Shown one piece after another: positions 45,042-54,117 of a stretch of 64,000 nucleotides of DNA. A program made the translations under genes and the position numbers. The DNA comes from Bacteroidota bacterium. Lineage in GTDB: Bacteria; Bacteroidota; Ignavibacteria; Kryptoniales; JAKASW01. Each line of letters opens with the position of its first letter. The stretch's first letter is position 1. Location of the stretch: assembly GCA_021825585.1 (NCBI GenBank), contig JAKAGT010000007.1, forward strand, positions 62,001 to 126,000. Reading direction: 5' to 3'. The notes under the pieces are model-generated. The model was not told the origin of the DNA, did no database searches, and was given only the letters and a program-made list of their open reading frames with translations.

Positions 45042-47324
45042 TCAATACCCGATCTTGCCCTTGGGTTGAGCGACCGTCTGTTGGTGTGGACCAGTATGTA
45101 CATTACACACCGGCGGGAGATATTTTGCATTGAAGATCGCAGGTACCTTGTCTGGACAAAATTCCGTTGCAAGCATCCCTGTCTGCGCGCATATCATGCG
45201 GGTAACGACTCCTTCGGGCTGAACGAAAGAAGTAATCGGAAGTCCGATGCTTCTGTCTGCGTAGACATCCTTCATGAAGATTCCCCAGATAGGCGCGGCA
45301 GCTCTTCCGCCCTGCCCATCCCAGTTGGTGAAGTGTACCCTGTCATCGTCAAAGCCAACCCATGCCCCGGCTACGAGTTGGGGTGTATATCCGATGAACC
45401 ATGCGTCGCCGTAATCCTGCGTAGTGCCTGTTTTGCCTGCGCAATCGAGGTTGAAGTAATTCCTCACCCTCGCCCCCGTGCCGCCGTCAATCACTCCGCG
45501 GAGCATGTCGGTCATCAAGTACGCCGTCTGCGGACTTAAAACCTCGGTAGATTGCGTGTGGTTCTCGTATATAACATTGCCGTTCTTGTCCTCGATCTTC
45601 AGTATCGAAATCGGCTTCGAGAGAATTCCATCGTCGGCGAATATGCCGTAAGCCGAGATGAGCTGTATCGGGACTACGAGAGCCGAACCTATAGCGATGG
45701 ATGGATAAGGCGGAATATCGGTCGTGATCCCCATCCGGTGTGCGTAGTCGATCACCTGATTTATCGGGGCTATGGCATCTTGCCCGAGTACCGCCCGAAC
45801 AGCAACGACGTTGATCGAATACTTGAGAGCGTCGCTAATCGTGACCTCTCCACCAAATTCTCCGTCGGCGTTCCTCGGCGACCAGCGCGTTCCGTCGGGG
45901 TTAATGACTGTAACGGGTTGATTAAGAAGCTTGTACGACGGCGCGTACCCGTTGTCAATGGCTACCGTGTAAACAATCGGCTTGAATGCGGAACCCGGCT
46001 GCCTCGCAATTTGAGTCACATGGTTGAGCCCATATCTGAATTGCTTGTAGTTGGACGATCCGACCATTGCTTTGATGTATCCGTCTTTAGGATTGATGCA
46101 GACGAACCCGACCTGAATGGTTTGCTCAGCCTGTTTGACGGAATCGACGAAAGCGGTGTTCGAATGGAGTTTCTTGTATATCGCGGCGCGTGCCGCGGCC
46201 GAGCCCGCATCGCGATAGTCGGGATAGTCTTTTATCGCTCTGTCCACGGCATCCCATAGCGTGGCACGATTATCTTTCCAGTTCCACTTTGTATCAAACC
46301 ATTTCTGGTATTGTGAGATATGCTGGTCGACAGCGTCGTTGGCAAACTGTTGCATCCTGGAGTCGAGCGTAGTGTAGACTGTCAGCCCGTCCCGATAAAT
46401 GTCAAATCCGTACTTCTCCGCCAGCTTTTCCAGTTGTTGTCGGACCATTTCAACGAAGGCAGGGGCGAGTCCGGATGAAGGACTGTGATATTTTATTCCG
46501 AGTGGCGTTCGTTTTGCGGCCTCATATTGCGCTTCGCTCAACTTGTCGTTGTTGAGCATGTTTCTTAGCACGAGGTTACGAACATCCAGCGCGCGCTTGG
46601 GGTGGTTGATCGGGTCGAAGATACCGGGCGATCTCAGCATGCCTATGAGGAGCGCTCCCTGTTGCAGAGTCAGGTCCGAAGCCGACTCATCAAAATAGAG
46701 CTGTGCAGCTGATTGAAGCCCGTAAGCACCGCGCCCGAAATATACGTCGTTCAAATACATCGAAAGGATTTCTTCCTTCGTGTACGTCCGCTCGATCTGG
46801 ATCGCAGTTATCGCCTCCCTAATTTTCCGCGTGAGATTGACTTCCTGATTGAGATATAGATTCCGGGCGAGTTGCTGTGTTATCGTGCTTGCTCCTTCGA
46901 CCACACGCAGGTGTACCAGATCGATGAGAGCCGCCTTCAGAATACGGACAGGATCTATTCCCCAGTGGGAATAGAACTTCTTGTCTTCCGTGGAGATGAG
47001 GGCCTGGACAACATAATGTGGAATTTCCTTCAGGCTTATGAGCGCGCGATTCTTAAGGTAGAATTGGTCTATCACCTGCCCGTCGGCAGAAAGGACCCGG
47101 GTAGCCAGATCCGGTTTCGGATTTTCGAGTTCTTCGAGGGATGGAAGTCCCGTCGTCACATAGTAGGTATAGCCGATCAGGAGAAGAATAATAGCGGACC
47201 AGACGCCCCACTTCATCGCACGCTTCTCTTTGGATTTCAACTTTCTTTTTCTCCGTTCAGACTTCCTGTATTCAGGGTCGTTAAAATAACGCTCCATCTC
47301 CTCTTTTGAATAGCGCCACTTCAT
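45042..47324 (-). CDS. Penicillin-binding protein 1A (bifunctional transglycosylase/transpeptidase)
   Basis: Membrane-anchored peptidoglycan synthase of about 760 residues. One N-terminal helix is followed by a GT51 domain with STEDKKFYSHWGID and EGASTITQQLARNLY. A penicillin-binding domain follows with SxxK in GSAFKPIVYT, SxN in SINVVA and KTG in GKTGTTQDYGDAWF. The start at 47324 overlaps the lpxH stop (ATGA). The C-terminus has extra cysteines (VTRMICAQTG, FCPDKVP), seen in other Bacteroidota PBP1A. Confidence 0.95.
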   Translation of the reverse strand: MKWRYSKEEMERYFNDPEYRKSERRKRKLKSKEKRAMKWGVWSAIILLLIGYTYYVTTGLPSLEELENPKPDLATRVLSADGQVIDQFYLKNRALISLKEIPHYVVQALISTEDKKFYSHWGIDPVRILKAALIDLVHLRVVEGASTITQQLARNLYLNQEVNLTRKIREAITAIQIERTYTKEEILSMYLNDVYFGRGAYGLQSAAQLYFDESASDLTLQQGALLIGMLRSPGIFDPINHPKRALDVRNLVLRNMLNNDKLSEAQYEAAKRTPLGIKYHSPSSGLAPAFVEMVRQQLEKLAEKYGFDIYRDGLTVYTTLDSRMQQFANDAVDQHISQYQKWFDTKWNWKDNRATLWDAVDRAIKDYPDYRDAGSAAARAAIYKKLHSNTAFVDSVKQAEQTIQVGFVCINPKDGYIKAMVGSSNYKQFRYGLNHVTQIARQPGSAFKPIVYTVAIDNGYAPSYKLLNQPVTVINPDGTRWSPRNADGEFGGEVTISDALKYSINVVAVRAVLGQDAIAPINQVIDYAHRMGITTDIPPYPSIAIGSALVVPIQLISAYGIFADDGILSKPISILKIEDKNGNVIYENHTQSTEVLSPQTAYLMTDMLRGVIDGGTGARVRNYFNLDCAGKTGTTQDYGDAWFIGYTPQLVAGAWVGFDDDRVHFTNWDGQGGRAAAPIWGIFMKDVYADRSIGLPITSFVQPEGVVTRMICAQTGMLATEFCPDKVPAIFNAKYLPPVCNVHTGPHQQTVAQPKGKIGY

Positions 47325-48058
47325 TTCTCGAATTCCCATTCCACTAATTGCATCTGATTGCCGTCAAAAATCCCGTACGTAAAGTGCTTGAGCCAATCAC
47401 CAAGATTGACGTAAACTCCCTTCCCGAGATGTTCCAGCCTCGGGACATGGTTGTGTCCCATGACAACATAATCGTATCCGTCTTTGATATTCCTTTCGGC
47501 GAATAATGTCATCCCGTCAACTTCACCAAAATCCTTGTTCGAGGTGTACTCGCGGCTTTTCCTGGAAAAAGCCTTTGCGAACCGGAACCCGATGTCCGGA
47601 TGGATCCACCTGATCACCGAGTTCACCACTCCGTTTCTCAATATTCGCTTCAGCATTCTATAACCTGAATCCTTAAGCGCCTGGCCGTCGCCGTGCACGA
47701 TAAGGAATTTTTTGCCGTTCAATTCTTCCGAGAAGCCGTCAGGGTGTACGGTAAGCCCGACAGATTTTGAGAAAAACTCACCGAGGAAGAAATCGTGGTT
47801 CCCTGCAACATAATCCACCGGAATTCCTCCATCGGTCAAATCCTTGAGTTTCGAATAGATCCAGAAATAGTCTTTCGGTATTACCGACCTGTATTCAAAC
47901 CAGAAATCAAAAAGGTCACCGACTATTATCATTCTGCTACTATCATTCGCTACTTTATCAAAAAACTTCAACAGCTCATTCTTTCTCTTGACCTCAAAGT
48001 CCGTGCTGAGTGAAGGAGCGCCCAGATGCACGTCCGAAATGAAATAAACGGGCTTCAA
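47321..48058 (-). CDS. lpxH: UDP-2,3-diacylglucosamine diphosphatase
   Basis: Calcineurin-type phosphoesterase of lipid A synthesis, 245 residues. The metal motifs DVHLG, GDLFDFW, AGNHDFF, VHGD and GHNHVPR are all in order, and the insertion helical part (YTSNKDFGEVDG) matches LpxH. Tightly packed between the DsbD-alpha-like gene and PBP1A, linking lipid A and peptidoglycan. Confidence 0.94.
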   Translation of the reverse strand: MKPVYFISDVHLGAPSLSTDFEVKRKNELLKFFDKVANDSSRMIIVGDLFDFWFEYRSVIPKDYFWIYSKLKDLTDGGIPVDYVAGNHDFFLGEFFSKSVGLTVHPDGFSEELNGKKFLIVHGDGQALKDSGYRMLKRILRNGVVNSVIRWIHPDIGFRFAKAFSRKSREYTSNKDFGEVDGMTLFAERNIKDGYDYVVMGHNHVPRLEHLGKGVYVNLGDWLKHFTYGIFDGNQMQLVEWEFEK

Positions 48059-48478
48059 CTACTTCTTCACCTTCAGGTCGACGGTAACCGAGTCGCTGGC
48101 CATTCGGCACCACTTCTCCGTATCTGAACAGTAAGTATAACGCATTAGGAACACGGCACGGTGCAATCCGGGTGCTAGTCCTTCTGTCTCACATTCTATC
48201 ACAATCGGCTTGCCTTCATCGATACGATCGCCGTCCTTGCCGATACTCGTGATCTTGAAAGAGGCTCCCTCGGTTTTGGAGCTGAGAGTCACCGGGGGCT
48301 CTGCATTTACATGAATTCCGTCGGTCGTCTTCAGCCAGATTGAGAAAGTAACAGGCTTGCCGTTTTGGACCTCCACCGCAGAGGTCGGGACTTCGACGGC
48401 GACATACCTATTTGAATCAAAGGCGAGACTCATAACTGAAAACCCAACCAACATTATCCATTTAAAATTCCCTCTCAA
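48059..48478 (-). CDS. Exported DsbD-alpha-like domain protein
   Basis: About 139 residues. The TTG at 48478 is supported by GGAG five bases upstream and its TTGA overlap with the MFS stop; it gives a signal peptide ending before DSNRYVAVEV. The mature part is an Ig-like beta-sandwich with a late Cys pair in YTYCSDTEKWCRMA, strongly like the redox Cys pair region of the DsbD N-terminal domain. It is 1 base from lpxH. Probably a periplasmic thiol partner; no TlpA/DsbD domain is fused. Confidence 0.65.
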   Translation of the reverse strand: MRGNFKWIMLVGFSVMSLAFDSNRYVAVEVPTSAVEVQNGKPVTFSIWLKTTDGIHVNAEPPVTLSSKTEGASFKITSIGKDGDRIDEGKPIVIECETEGLAPGLHRAVFLMRYTYCSDTEKWCRMASDSVTVDLKVKK

Positions 48479-49737
48479 GCGGTCTCCGTTCGTTTCTTCC
48501 ATTCGACTTTGACTTGCTGGAGCAATATAAGTCCGCCCACGAAGAATATCAGCACGGACAGAACGGCGATACGCTGGCTCCCCGTGAAACTCGATATCGC
48601 ACCAAAAGTAAGCGGCCCCATAATAGCCGACGCATTCCCGGCTATGCCGTCATAGAATCCGAAGAACTCAGCCGCATGCTCCGGCGGGGTCAAGAGAGCC
48701 ATAAGACTTCGGCTGCATGACTGCGAAGAGCCGATGGCAATTCCTGCAAAAAGGCCGACGATGTAGAATTGCGTTCTCGTCTGGATGAGGAAGGCCGACA
48801 AAACGACGCCCACCCAGATTACAAGCGTGATGTTTATGCTTCGCTTCGGGCCCCAGTGATCCGCCAAGATTCCAAAGACGATTGACCCCAGTATCGCCGT
48901 AGTCTGAGCGACGATGAAGAACACAACGACCTGCACCTCGGTGAAGTTGAGCGTCCCTCTTGCATAAAGCGCCGCAAAAAATATTACTGTGTTGACGCCA
49001 TCTATGTAGAGGAAAAAGGCGAGAAGAAATCTGGATAGTGACTTGTACTGCCCGAGCCGTCTGAAAGTCCTGACGGCCCGCCTGAGACCGAGACGGAAAT
49101 AGGGCAGCTTGCGGTGGTAACCGCCCGAGTGGTCGCGAAGCCGGAGGAACGTCGGGAGTGAGAATATGGCAAAGAACCCGGCGACAAGGAGGAAGCTTGT
49201 TCGAAAGTTCTCGAGGTTTCCGGCCGAGAATCCGCCTTTTATGAACGGAAAGGCTATCGCGAGTATCGAAAGAGCACCGAGATATCCCATTCCGAATCCG
49301 TATCCCGAGACGCGACCATAAAGATGTTTCGGTGCTATCTCCGGCAGGAACGCATCGTAGAAAGTATATCCCCCCTGGAATCCCACATTCGCCGCGATGA
49401 AAACGAGCATCGCCGGCAGGATCATCCCTCTCTGAATCCAATACAAGCATGCGGTCGCGAGAATACAAAGGCCTGCAAATACCAGGAGAAATCTTTTCTT
49501 CTTGTGCGAGTAATCGCTCGCCGCACCGAGAACCGGAGAGAGCGCTGCCGCGATTATCATCGAGATACTGTCCGCAAGCCCCCAGTAAAAATCGCCGTGT
49601 CCCGTCCCCGCCGCTACGATTTCTCTAAAGTATAATGCAAACCCCACTGTCTTTATCATCACCGAAAAAGATGTGCGGGCATAATCGAAAAGCATCCAGG
49701 TGAAAATCGTAAGACGAGAGTAGCGCTCGTCCATCAC
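48475..49737 (-). CDS. MFS transporter, UMF1/Atg22-like
   Basis: Polytopic protein of 420 residues and about 12 helices. Features of the UMF1 group are LTIFTWMLFDYARTSFS at the N-terminus, a VFGILADHWGPKRSIN loop A equivalent, and AGIAIGSSQSCSRSLMALLTP. Yeast Atg22 homologues export amino acids from the vacuole; bacterial substrates are unknown. Overlaps nusB by 4 bases. Confidence 0.9.
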   Translation of the reverse strand: MMDERYSRLTIFTWMLFDYARTSFSVMIKTVGFALYFREIVAAGTGHGDFYWGLADSISMIIAAALSPVLGAASDYSHKKKRFLLVFAGLCILATACLYWIQRGMILPAMLVFIAANVGFQGGYTFYDAFLPEIAPKHLYGRVSGYGFGMGYLGALSILAIAFPFIKGGFSAGNLENFRTSFLLVAGFFAIFSLPTFLRLRDHSGGYHRKLPYFRLGLRRAVRTFRRLGQYKSLSRFLLAFFLYIDGVNTVIFFAALYARGTLNFTEVQVVVFFIVAQTTAILGSIVFGILADHWGPKRSINITLVIWVGVVLSAFLIQTRTQFYIVGLFAGIAIGSSQSCSRSLMALLTPPEHAAEFFGFYDGIAGNASAIMGPLTFGAISSFTGSQRIAVLSVLIFFVGGLILLQQVKVEWKKRTETA

Positions 49738-50201
49738 GACTTCTTCTTCGCCGATGTGTTTATCAACCCTCTTCCGCTCTTCAGAACCTTCCCGTCGGTA
49801 GTCAGCCGCTTCAAAGCCGCATCAAGAATGCCGTTCACGAACTTAGGGCTCTCCTCAGTGCTGTATCTTTTTGCGAGTTCGATCACTTCATTGATTGTAA
49901 CCTTCGTCGGTATTTCCACCGAATAGAGTATCTCGGCAATCCCCATTCTTAATAGACTCCTGTCTATGGGATTGACCCGGGATATATCCCAATGTTCCAG
50001 ATGGCTCTGAAGGATAGCATCAAGTTCACCCAGGTTTTCAAGCGTGTCCCGATAGAGTTTCTTGGCAAACTCGAGGGCGGACTGGTCTTCAATATCCTTG
50101 AAGATATCAGCGCTCAGGAATTCGGGCGACGTGCGGGAAATGTCGTATGCGTAGAGTGCCTGAAGCACACGCTCTCGGGCAAGTCTTCTTTGTGATGTCA
50201 T
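49734..50201 (-). CDS. nusB: Transcription antitermination factor NusB
   Basis: RNA-binding helical protein of 155 residues. ARERVLQALYAYD at the N-terminus, LLRMGIAEILYSVEIPTKVTINE and a C-terminal PKFVNGILDA are NusB signatures. With NusE it binds boxA in rRNA leaders. First gene of the nusB-MFS-DsbD-like-lpxH-PBP1A run. Confidence 0.95.
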   Translation of the reverse strand: MTSQRRLARERVLQALYAYDISRTSPEFLSADIFKDIEDQSALEFAKKLYRDTLENLGELDAILQSHLEHWDISRVNPIDRSLLRMGIAEILYSVEIPTKVTINEVIELAKRYSTEESPKFVNGILDAALKRLTTDGKVLKSGRGLINTSAKKKS

Positions 50202-50249
50202 AAATTACCAACCCATTTCGACTTTTCTTTCACTGAGAGTGAACTCAAA

Positions 50250-51179
50250 CTATGCTCCAAATAGTAAATAGACCTGAAGTGCGGCCGATTCGCGTATGCG
50301 GTAATATACCTCGCTGGGCAAGAACATTCTATAACCGCTTGCCATCCCTTTCACCCTTGCGTCCTGCCAGCGGCACATCAGCAGCACACGCGGCAAATGC
50401 CATTTGTCCGTCACAATAACTATCTTCTTCATACCGAGCGAGTCGATGAGGATGTCCTTTACGAAATTTACCTGTTCGGGAGTGCTCATAGAGCGGCGAT
50501 CTCTTATGATGTCGGAGTCTCGGACCCCCTTCTCCCGCAGGTAGGAAGCTTCTACTTCGGATTCGACCGTTCCAAAACGCTTCGTCCCCCCAGTGACCAC
50601 AATCTTCTTCGCGAACCCCGATTTGAATAGCTTCAATGCAGCATTCAGTCTCCCGCGCAGAAGCGGACTGGGCTTATCTTTCCCCCAAACAGACGCTCCG
50701 AGCACAACGACTGCATCAACTTTAGAATGGCCGTTGTACGTCTCCGCATCGGAAAAAGTATAAGCGAAACCGACAATCGACAGGACCACAAAAACGAAGA
50801 GTGCCACGCTAAGTATCCGGCCAATCCCGCCTCTCCTGAAGAACAGGGTGACCCAAACGGTCGAGACCTGAACTAATAGAACTCCATACCCAAGGATCGA
50901 AGCTTCGTCCTTGAACCTGTTCTGGGGATAAATGTAGAGCGAACAGAGGAGGAATATTATCCCGAGGGAAGTCAAAAGATAAGCCCTTGATTTGCGGAAT
51001 TTCTTGTAGGCGAGTTCGACAAGGAGAACAATTACGAAAACGACCGCTGCAAGCGGCAGGTTCTGCGGGCTCATCAATCCGTTTTTCAAATTCTCAGCCC
51101 ATGCTCTGTCTGCAAAAATCTTCAGCGCCGCTGCGATATCGAACAGCGCGGCCGTGTGCAAAAGAACTCTCGGTCTCAA
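50250..51179 (-). CDS. DUF218/YdcF family membrane protein
   Basis: Protein of 309 residues. N-terminal four membrane helices are followed by a DUF218 domain: VDAVVVLGASVWGKDKPSP, LRGRLNAALKLFKSG, IVVTGGTKRF and DKWHLPRVLLMCR. SanA, ElyC and YdcF relatives affect envelope barrier function and peptidoglycan. The preceding unit is an envelope-type sigma operon, which fits a cell-wall role. Confidence 0.85.
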   Translation of the reverse strand: MRPRVLLHTAALFDIAAALKIFADRAWAENLKNGLMSPQNLPLAAVVFVIVLLVELAYKKFRKSRAYLLTSLGIIFLLCSLYIYPQNRFKDEASILGYGVLLVQVSTVWVTLFFRRGGIGRILSVALFVFVVLSIVGFAYTFSDAETYNGHSKVDAVVVLGASVWGKDKPSPLLRGRLNAALKLFKSGFAKKIVVTGGTKRFGTVESEVEASYLREKGVRDSDIIRDRRSMSTPEQVNFVKDILIDSLGMKKIVIVTDKWHLPRVLLMCRWQDARVKGMASGYRMFLPSEVYYRIRESAALQVYLLFGA

Positions 51180-51200
51180 GTCTGGATAAGAAATTTATTA

Positions 51201-51217
51201 GTCTCTGTTTCTGAGAC
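51201..51217 (-). terminator. Small inverted repeat after the sigma-operon Spy-like gene
   Basis: GTCTC and GAGAC pair around a seven-base loop. It lies between the Spy-like gene and the DUF218 gene and is followed on the minus strand by taataaattt, which is T-poor at first. Weak terminator candidate. Confidence 0.35.
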
Positions 51218-51265
51218 CAAATTTAAGACAACAGGGTGGGATTTAAAAGAGGGAGTAGAAGTTTC

Positions 51266-51787
51266 CTACCGATCGTGTCCCCTCATTCTCTGTAACATGA
51301 TCATCCTGATTCTATCTCTGATTTCGCGGTCAAACTGTTGTTCAAAGACCAGGTATTTCGCCACTTCAACAGGACTCAGAAATTTTCCCATGTTTTGTAT
51401 GAAGCTTGCGTGTGACTCTGCAAGCTGTCTGTCCAAATCGATAAGACGCTGCACCTCCTTATTGATCTCTTCGTTGCTGACTTTGTTGTCGATCGAACTG
51501 TCCAGCTCCCTCACAATCTGCCTTCTCTCCGAAGTAATATTTTTCATCTCTTCGTTGTATTTGTTGTAGAGCGGAAAGAACTTCTCTGCCTTATCCGTCG
51601 GAAGATTCATCTCCCGTGTCATCTGCCAGATCTTGATCTGTTCGAGCTGCTTTCTTATCTCCTGTCCCCTTTTTCCCATCTCCTGTGGAAAGCCGGGAGG
51701 GGGCGGATTTCCCATCCTCATGCCTTGTGCGAAACCGGCGGACAGCCACACCGGCCAAATCAACAGAAGAACCGCTACTCGTTTCAT
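51266..51787 (-). CDS. Spy/CpxP-like periplasmic protein
   Basis: Exported protein of 173 residues. The ATG at 51787, with GAGGAAA upstream, gives a signal peptide (KRVAVLLLIWPVWLSAGFAQ). The mature part starts with a Pro/Gly/Met-rich segment, then long amphipathic helices rich in Lys/Glu/Gln (IWQMTREMNLPTDKAEKFF, ITSERRQIVRELDSS). This is typical of periplasmic chaperones controlled by envelope-stress systems. Third gene of the sigma/anti-sigma operon. Confidence 0.65.
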   Translation of the reverse strand: MKRVAVLLLIWPVWLSAGFAQGMRMGNPPPPGFPQEMGKRGQEIRKQLEQIKIWQMTREMNLPTDKAEKFFPLYNKYNEEMKNITSERRQIVRELDSSIDNKVSNEEINKEVQRLIDLDRQLAESHASFIQNMGKFLSPVEVAKYLVFEQQFDREIRDRIRMIMLQRMRGHDR

Positions 51788-51797
51788 ATATTTCCTC

Positions 51798-52370
51798 TCA
51801 ATTAACGATGGCATTTCCTGTGTAATAGAAGTCTTCCAGCGAGGCGCTCGAGTCAGTTACCGATGCCCACATCGACTTGACAACGGCTTCCTGAACAGAG
51901 TCATCAACCGCATTCATCTCATCCGTTATTTCGGCCTGGTAGGATACCGCATTCACGTAATTGATATTCATACTCGGCAGACTGATAGCCTGATCCGGAG
52001 AAAGAGAAGTCGCCAGAGCCGACACACTCGGCGCAGGCCGAACGGTCCTTAAGCCATGTTCGTAAACACCCACTCCGACCGCCAGCAGAAGTACTGCCAA
52101 CCCGGCTGCAAAGGCTGGGACTCTCCACCTTACCGGTTTTTCTGCCGACACCTTATCCATTATGATAGAGTGCAGCTCCTGCCAAAAAGTATCCGGGTAC
52201 TCTTCGATCTCAACCTCACCCAGGAGCCTGATCGGCTCCCTGATGCTCTCAAGCTCTGCCCTGCATTCTGAGCAACCCTCAAGATGGTATTCCAACGATC
52301 TCTTTAGATTCGGCTCGATCTTTCCCAGGACATAGTCCGGAAGGTTGACGGCAACATCATCGCATCGCAT
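51798..52370 (-). CDS. Zinc-finger anti-sigma factor
   Basis: Protein of 190 residues. The N-terminal cytoplasmic ZAS motif HxxxCxxC (H28 in EYHLEGCSEC) is followed by one membrane helix (VPAFAAGLAVLLLAVGVGVY, about residues 85-105) and a periplasmic tail. It overlaps the sigma gene by 14 bases, the usual arrangement for a cognate pair. Expected to hold the sigma factor until a membrane signal. Confidence 0.85.
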   Translation of the reverse strand: MRCDDVAVNLPDYVLGKIEPNLKRSLEYHLEGCSECRAELESIREPIRLLGEVEIEEYPDTFWQELHSIIMDKVSAEKPVRWRVPAFAAGLAVLLLAVGVGVYEHGLRTVRPAPSVSALATSLSPDQAISLPSMNINYVNAVSYQAEITDEMNAVDDSVQEAVVKSMWASVTDSSASLEDFYYTGNAIVN

Positions 52371-52908
52371 CTTTCAAGTACTCCCCTATTTTCTTCATTG
52401 CATGAAAATAATTCGCCTTCATGGCTCCGAGTGATCTGTGCATCATCTGCGCAATTTCTTCATAAGAAAGCTCTTCGTAAAACCTTAAGATGAAAACCTG
52501 CTTCTGCTGCACCGGTAGAGAATCTACCGCCGCGGCGACCAGCTTCTTCAATTCCGACCTGTCAGCCTCTCGCTGAGGTTCATTTCCACCAGATAGCATA
52601 TTCGATATCACTTCATCCAGTCTGACGACTGCTCTTACTTTTCTCTTTCTGAGATAACTTATTGCGACGTTTGTGGCAATCCTGTATATGTAGGTGTAAA
52701 TATTTGCATCGCCGCGAAATTTCTTCAAGGAATCGTGAAGCTTTATGAAAACTTCCTGCGTTGCATCGGCCGTCTCATCGTCGTCATTCAACATTCGCTT
52801 GATGACAAAGAAGACCTTCTTCTCATATCGATTCACCAGCTCGCCGAATGCTCTGTCGTTTCCGGACTTCACTTGCTCGACAAGCTCTAGATCGCTGGTG
52901 TTCTCCAT
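52357..52908 (-). CDS. ECF-type RNA polymerase sigma factor
   Basis: 183 residues with sigma region 2 (AFGELVNRYEKKVFFVIKRML, DATQEVFIKLHDSLKKFRG, YIYRIATNVAISYLRKRK) and region 4 (LPVQQKQVFILRFYEELSYEEIAQMMHRSLG). No region 3 or 1.1, so ECF group. First gene of the operon with a zinc-finger anti-sigma factor and a Spy-like protein. The upstream gap (52909-53069) includes a GGAAG-CTTCC hairpin and no clear promoter. Confidence 0.93.
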   Translation of the reverse strand: MENTSDLELVEQVKSGNDRAFGELVNRYEKKVFFVIKRMLNDDDETADATQEVFIKLHDSLKKFRGDANIYTYIYRIATNVAISYLRKRKVRAVVRLDEVISNMLSGGNEPQREADRSELKKLVAAAVDSLPVQQKQVFILRFYEELSYEEIAQMMHRSLGAMKANYFHAMKKIGEYLKDAMR

Positions 52909-53069
52909 TCAAAGAACTCTAGTCAAAAGCCTTCGGGGAATTATCAGATAGAGGCGCCACTGTAATCACGCTGTTCGTTGGAAGGTTTCCTCTTCCGGTA
53001 GATCTCACTGGTTCACGATCCTCAATTAATGTCGAGAATATGACGCAAATACAAAGAAAACGGTTTAAG

Positions 53070-53438
53070 CTAGCCTTCGATTATGACGACGGCAGTGACA
53101 TAGTCTCCGGAGTGTGAAAGGGACAGGAAAATCCTCTTCTGGCCGAACATTTTAAGTGAGGCCCCGGTAAGCCTCAAGCGTGGTTTCCCGCTCGGCTCAT
53201 TGACAACTTCAACCTCTTGCCAGGAAAAATCGCTGTTCCATCCCGTTCCGGCCGCTTTGCTGAACGCCTCTTTTGCCGCAAACCGTGCGGCATAGTGCTG
53301 AAATGGATTCGGCTTCTCCGAACAGTATTTCACCTCATCCTCGGTAAAAATCTTGCCTGTGAAGGACACGCTGTAATCCTCGATGCTCTTTCGTATCCGG
53401 CTCACCTCGATAATGTCTATCCCGACTCCTTCAACCAT
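53070..53438 (-). CDS. acpS: Holo-[acyl-carrier-protein] synthase
   Basis: Phosphopantetheinyl transferase of 122 residues, group I. VEGVGIDIIEVSRI with the metal-binding Asp, and AARFAAKEAFSKAAGTG with the second acidic site, are hallmarks. I take the second ATG (53438), 8 bases after AGGA, rather than 53444. It overlaps the HAD gene end by 8 bases. Confidence 0.94.
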   Translation of the reverse strand: MVEGVGIDIIEVSRIRKSIEDYSVSFTGKIFTEDEVKYCSEKPNPFQHYAARFAAKEAFSKAAGTGWNSDFSWQEVEVVNEPSGKPRLRLTGASLKMFGQKRIFLSLSHSGDYVTAVVIIEG

Positions 53439-54117
53439 CGGCATTTTCCTGAATGATGAAGCCTATCAACTCCTGGATGTCATTGGCTTCGTAATCACTC
53501 CCCGATATTCCGGTATTGAACGTATCACCGTACCTCGCAAACACGGTCTTCATCCCTACTTCCTTCGCACCCAGGATGTCACGCTCGGCCCAATCGCCGA
53601 CCATCAGGGCTTCGTTCGGTTCGATGCCGAGTTTATGCAACGCAAGGGTAAAAGGGGCGGGATGAGGCTTACGCTTGTTCGTGTCCTCGAACGTCACCAC
53701 AACATCGAAAATATGGTGCATGTTCAGATATGTCAGGCGAAGCCACGCTTCCCTCGCCGGCGCATCTGAAACAACCGCGAGTTTCATACCCATCTTAAGA
53801 AGCTCATATAGTGTGATGTAGACGTGAGGATAAGGAACCAATGCGGCTTCCCGCGCCCGCCTGTAAGCTACAACTCCGGCCGAGAGTATCTTATAGTTTA
53901 CCTTGTCAAAAATATCCGAAAGGAGAGAATCGAAAACATATTGAAACTCGATTCCCTTCTCCTTGTAGATGGCATCAATGCGCCGCTTAACTTCGTCGTA
54001 AGGAAGTTCGAGCCCGGCATCGATCATTGCCCGTATCGCCGCATCGATCGCCTCAGTCTTCATCTTCATGAAGTCAACCAGAGTATTGTCCAGATCGAAT
54101 ACGACGGCCTTGATCAT
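53431..54117 (-). CDS. HAD superfamily hydrolase (subfamily IA)
   Basis: 228 residues. Motif I is DLDNTLVDF (nucleophile Asp), motif II SDAP, and motif III with Lys and DD-like sequences (KRKPHPAPF, MVGDWAERDILGAK). A helical cap sits at about 15-85. Subgroup resembles TIGR02253-type phosphatases. Substrate unknown. Overlaps aroQ by 4 bases. Confidence 0.85.
   Translation of the reverse strand: MIKAVVFDLDNTLVDFMKMKTEAIDAAIRAMIDAGLELPYDEVKRRIDAIYKEKGIEFQYVFDSLLSDIFDKVNYKILSAGVVAYRRAREAALVPYPHVYITLYELLKMGMKLAVVSDAPAREAWLRLTYLNMHHIFDVVVTFEDTNKRKPHPAPFTLALHKLGIEPNEALMVGDWAERDILGAKEVGMKTVFARYGDTFNTGISGSDYEANDIQELIGFIIQENADG

Noticed and set aside
45552-46259. Plus-strand frame of 235 codons
   Set aside because: Antisense shadow of the PBP1A gene.
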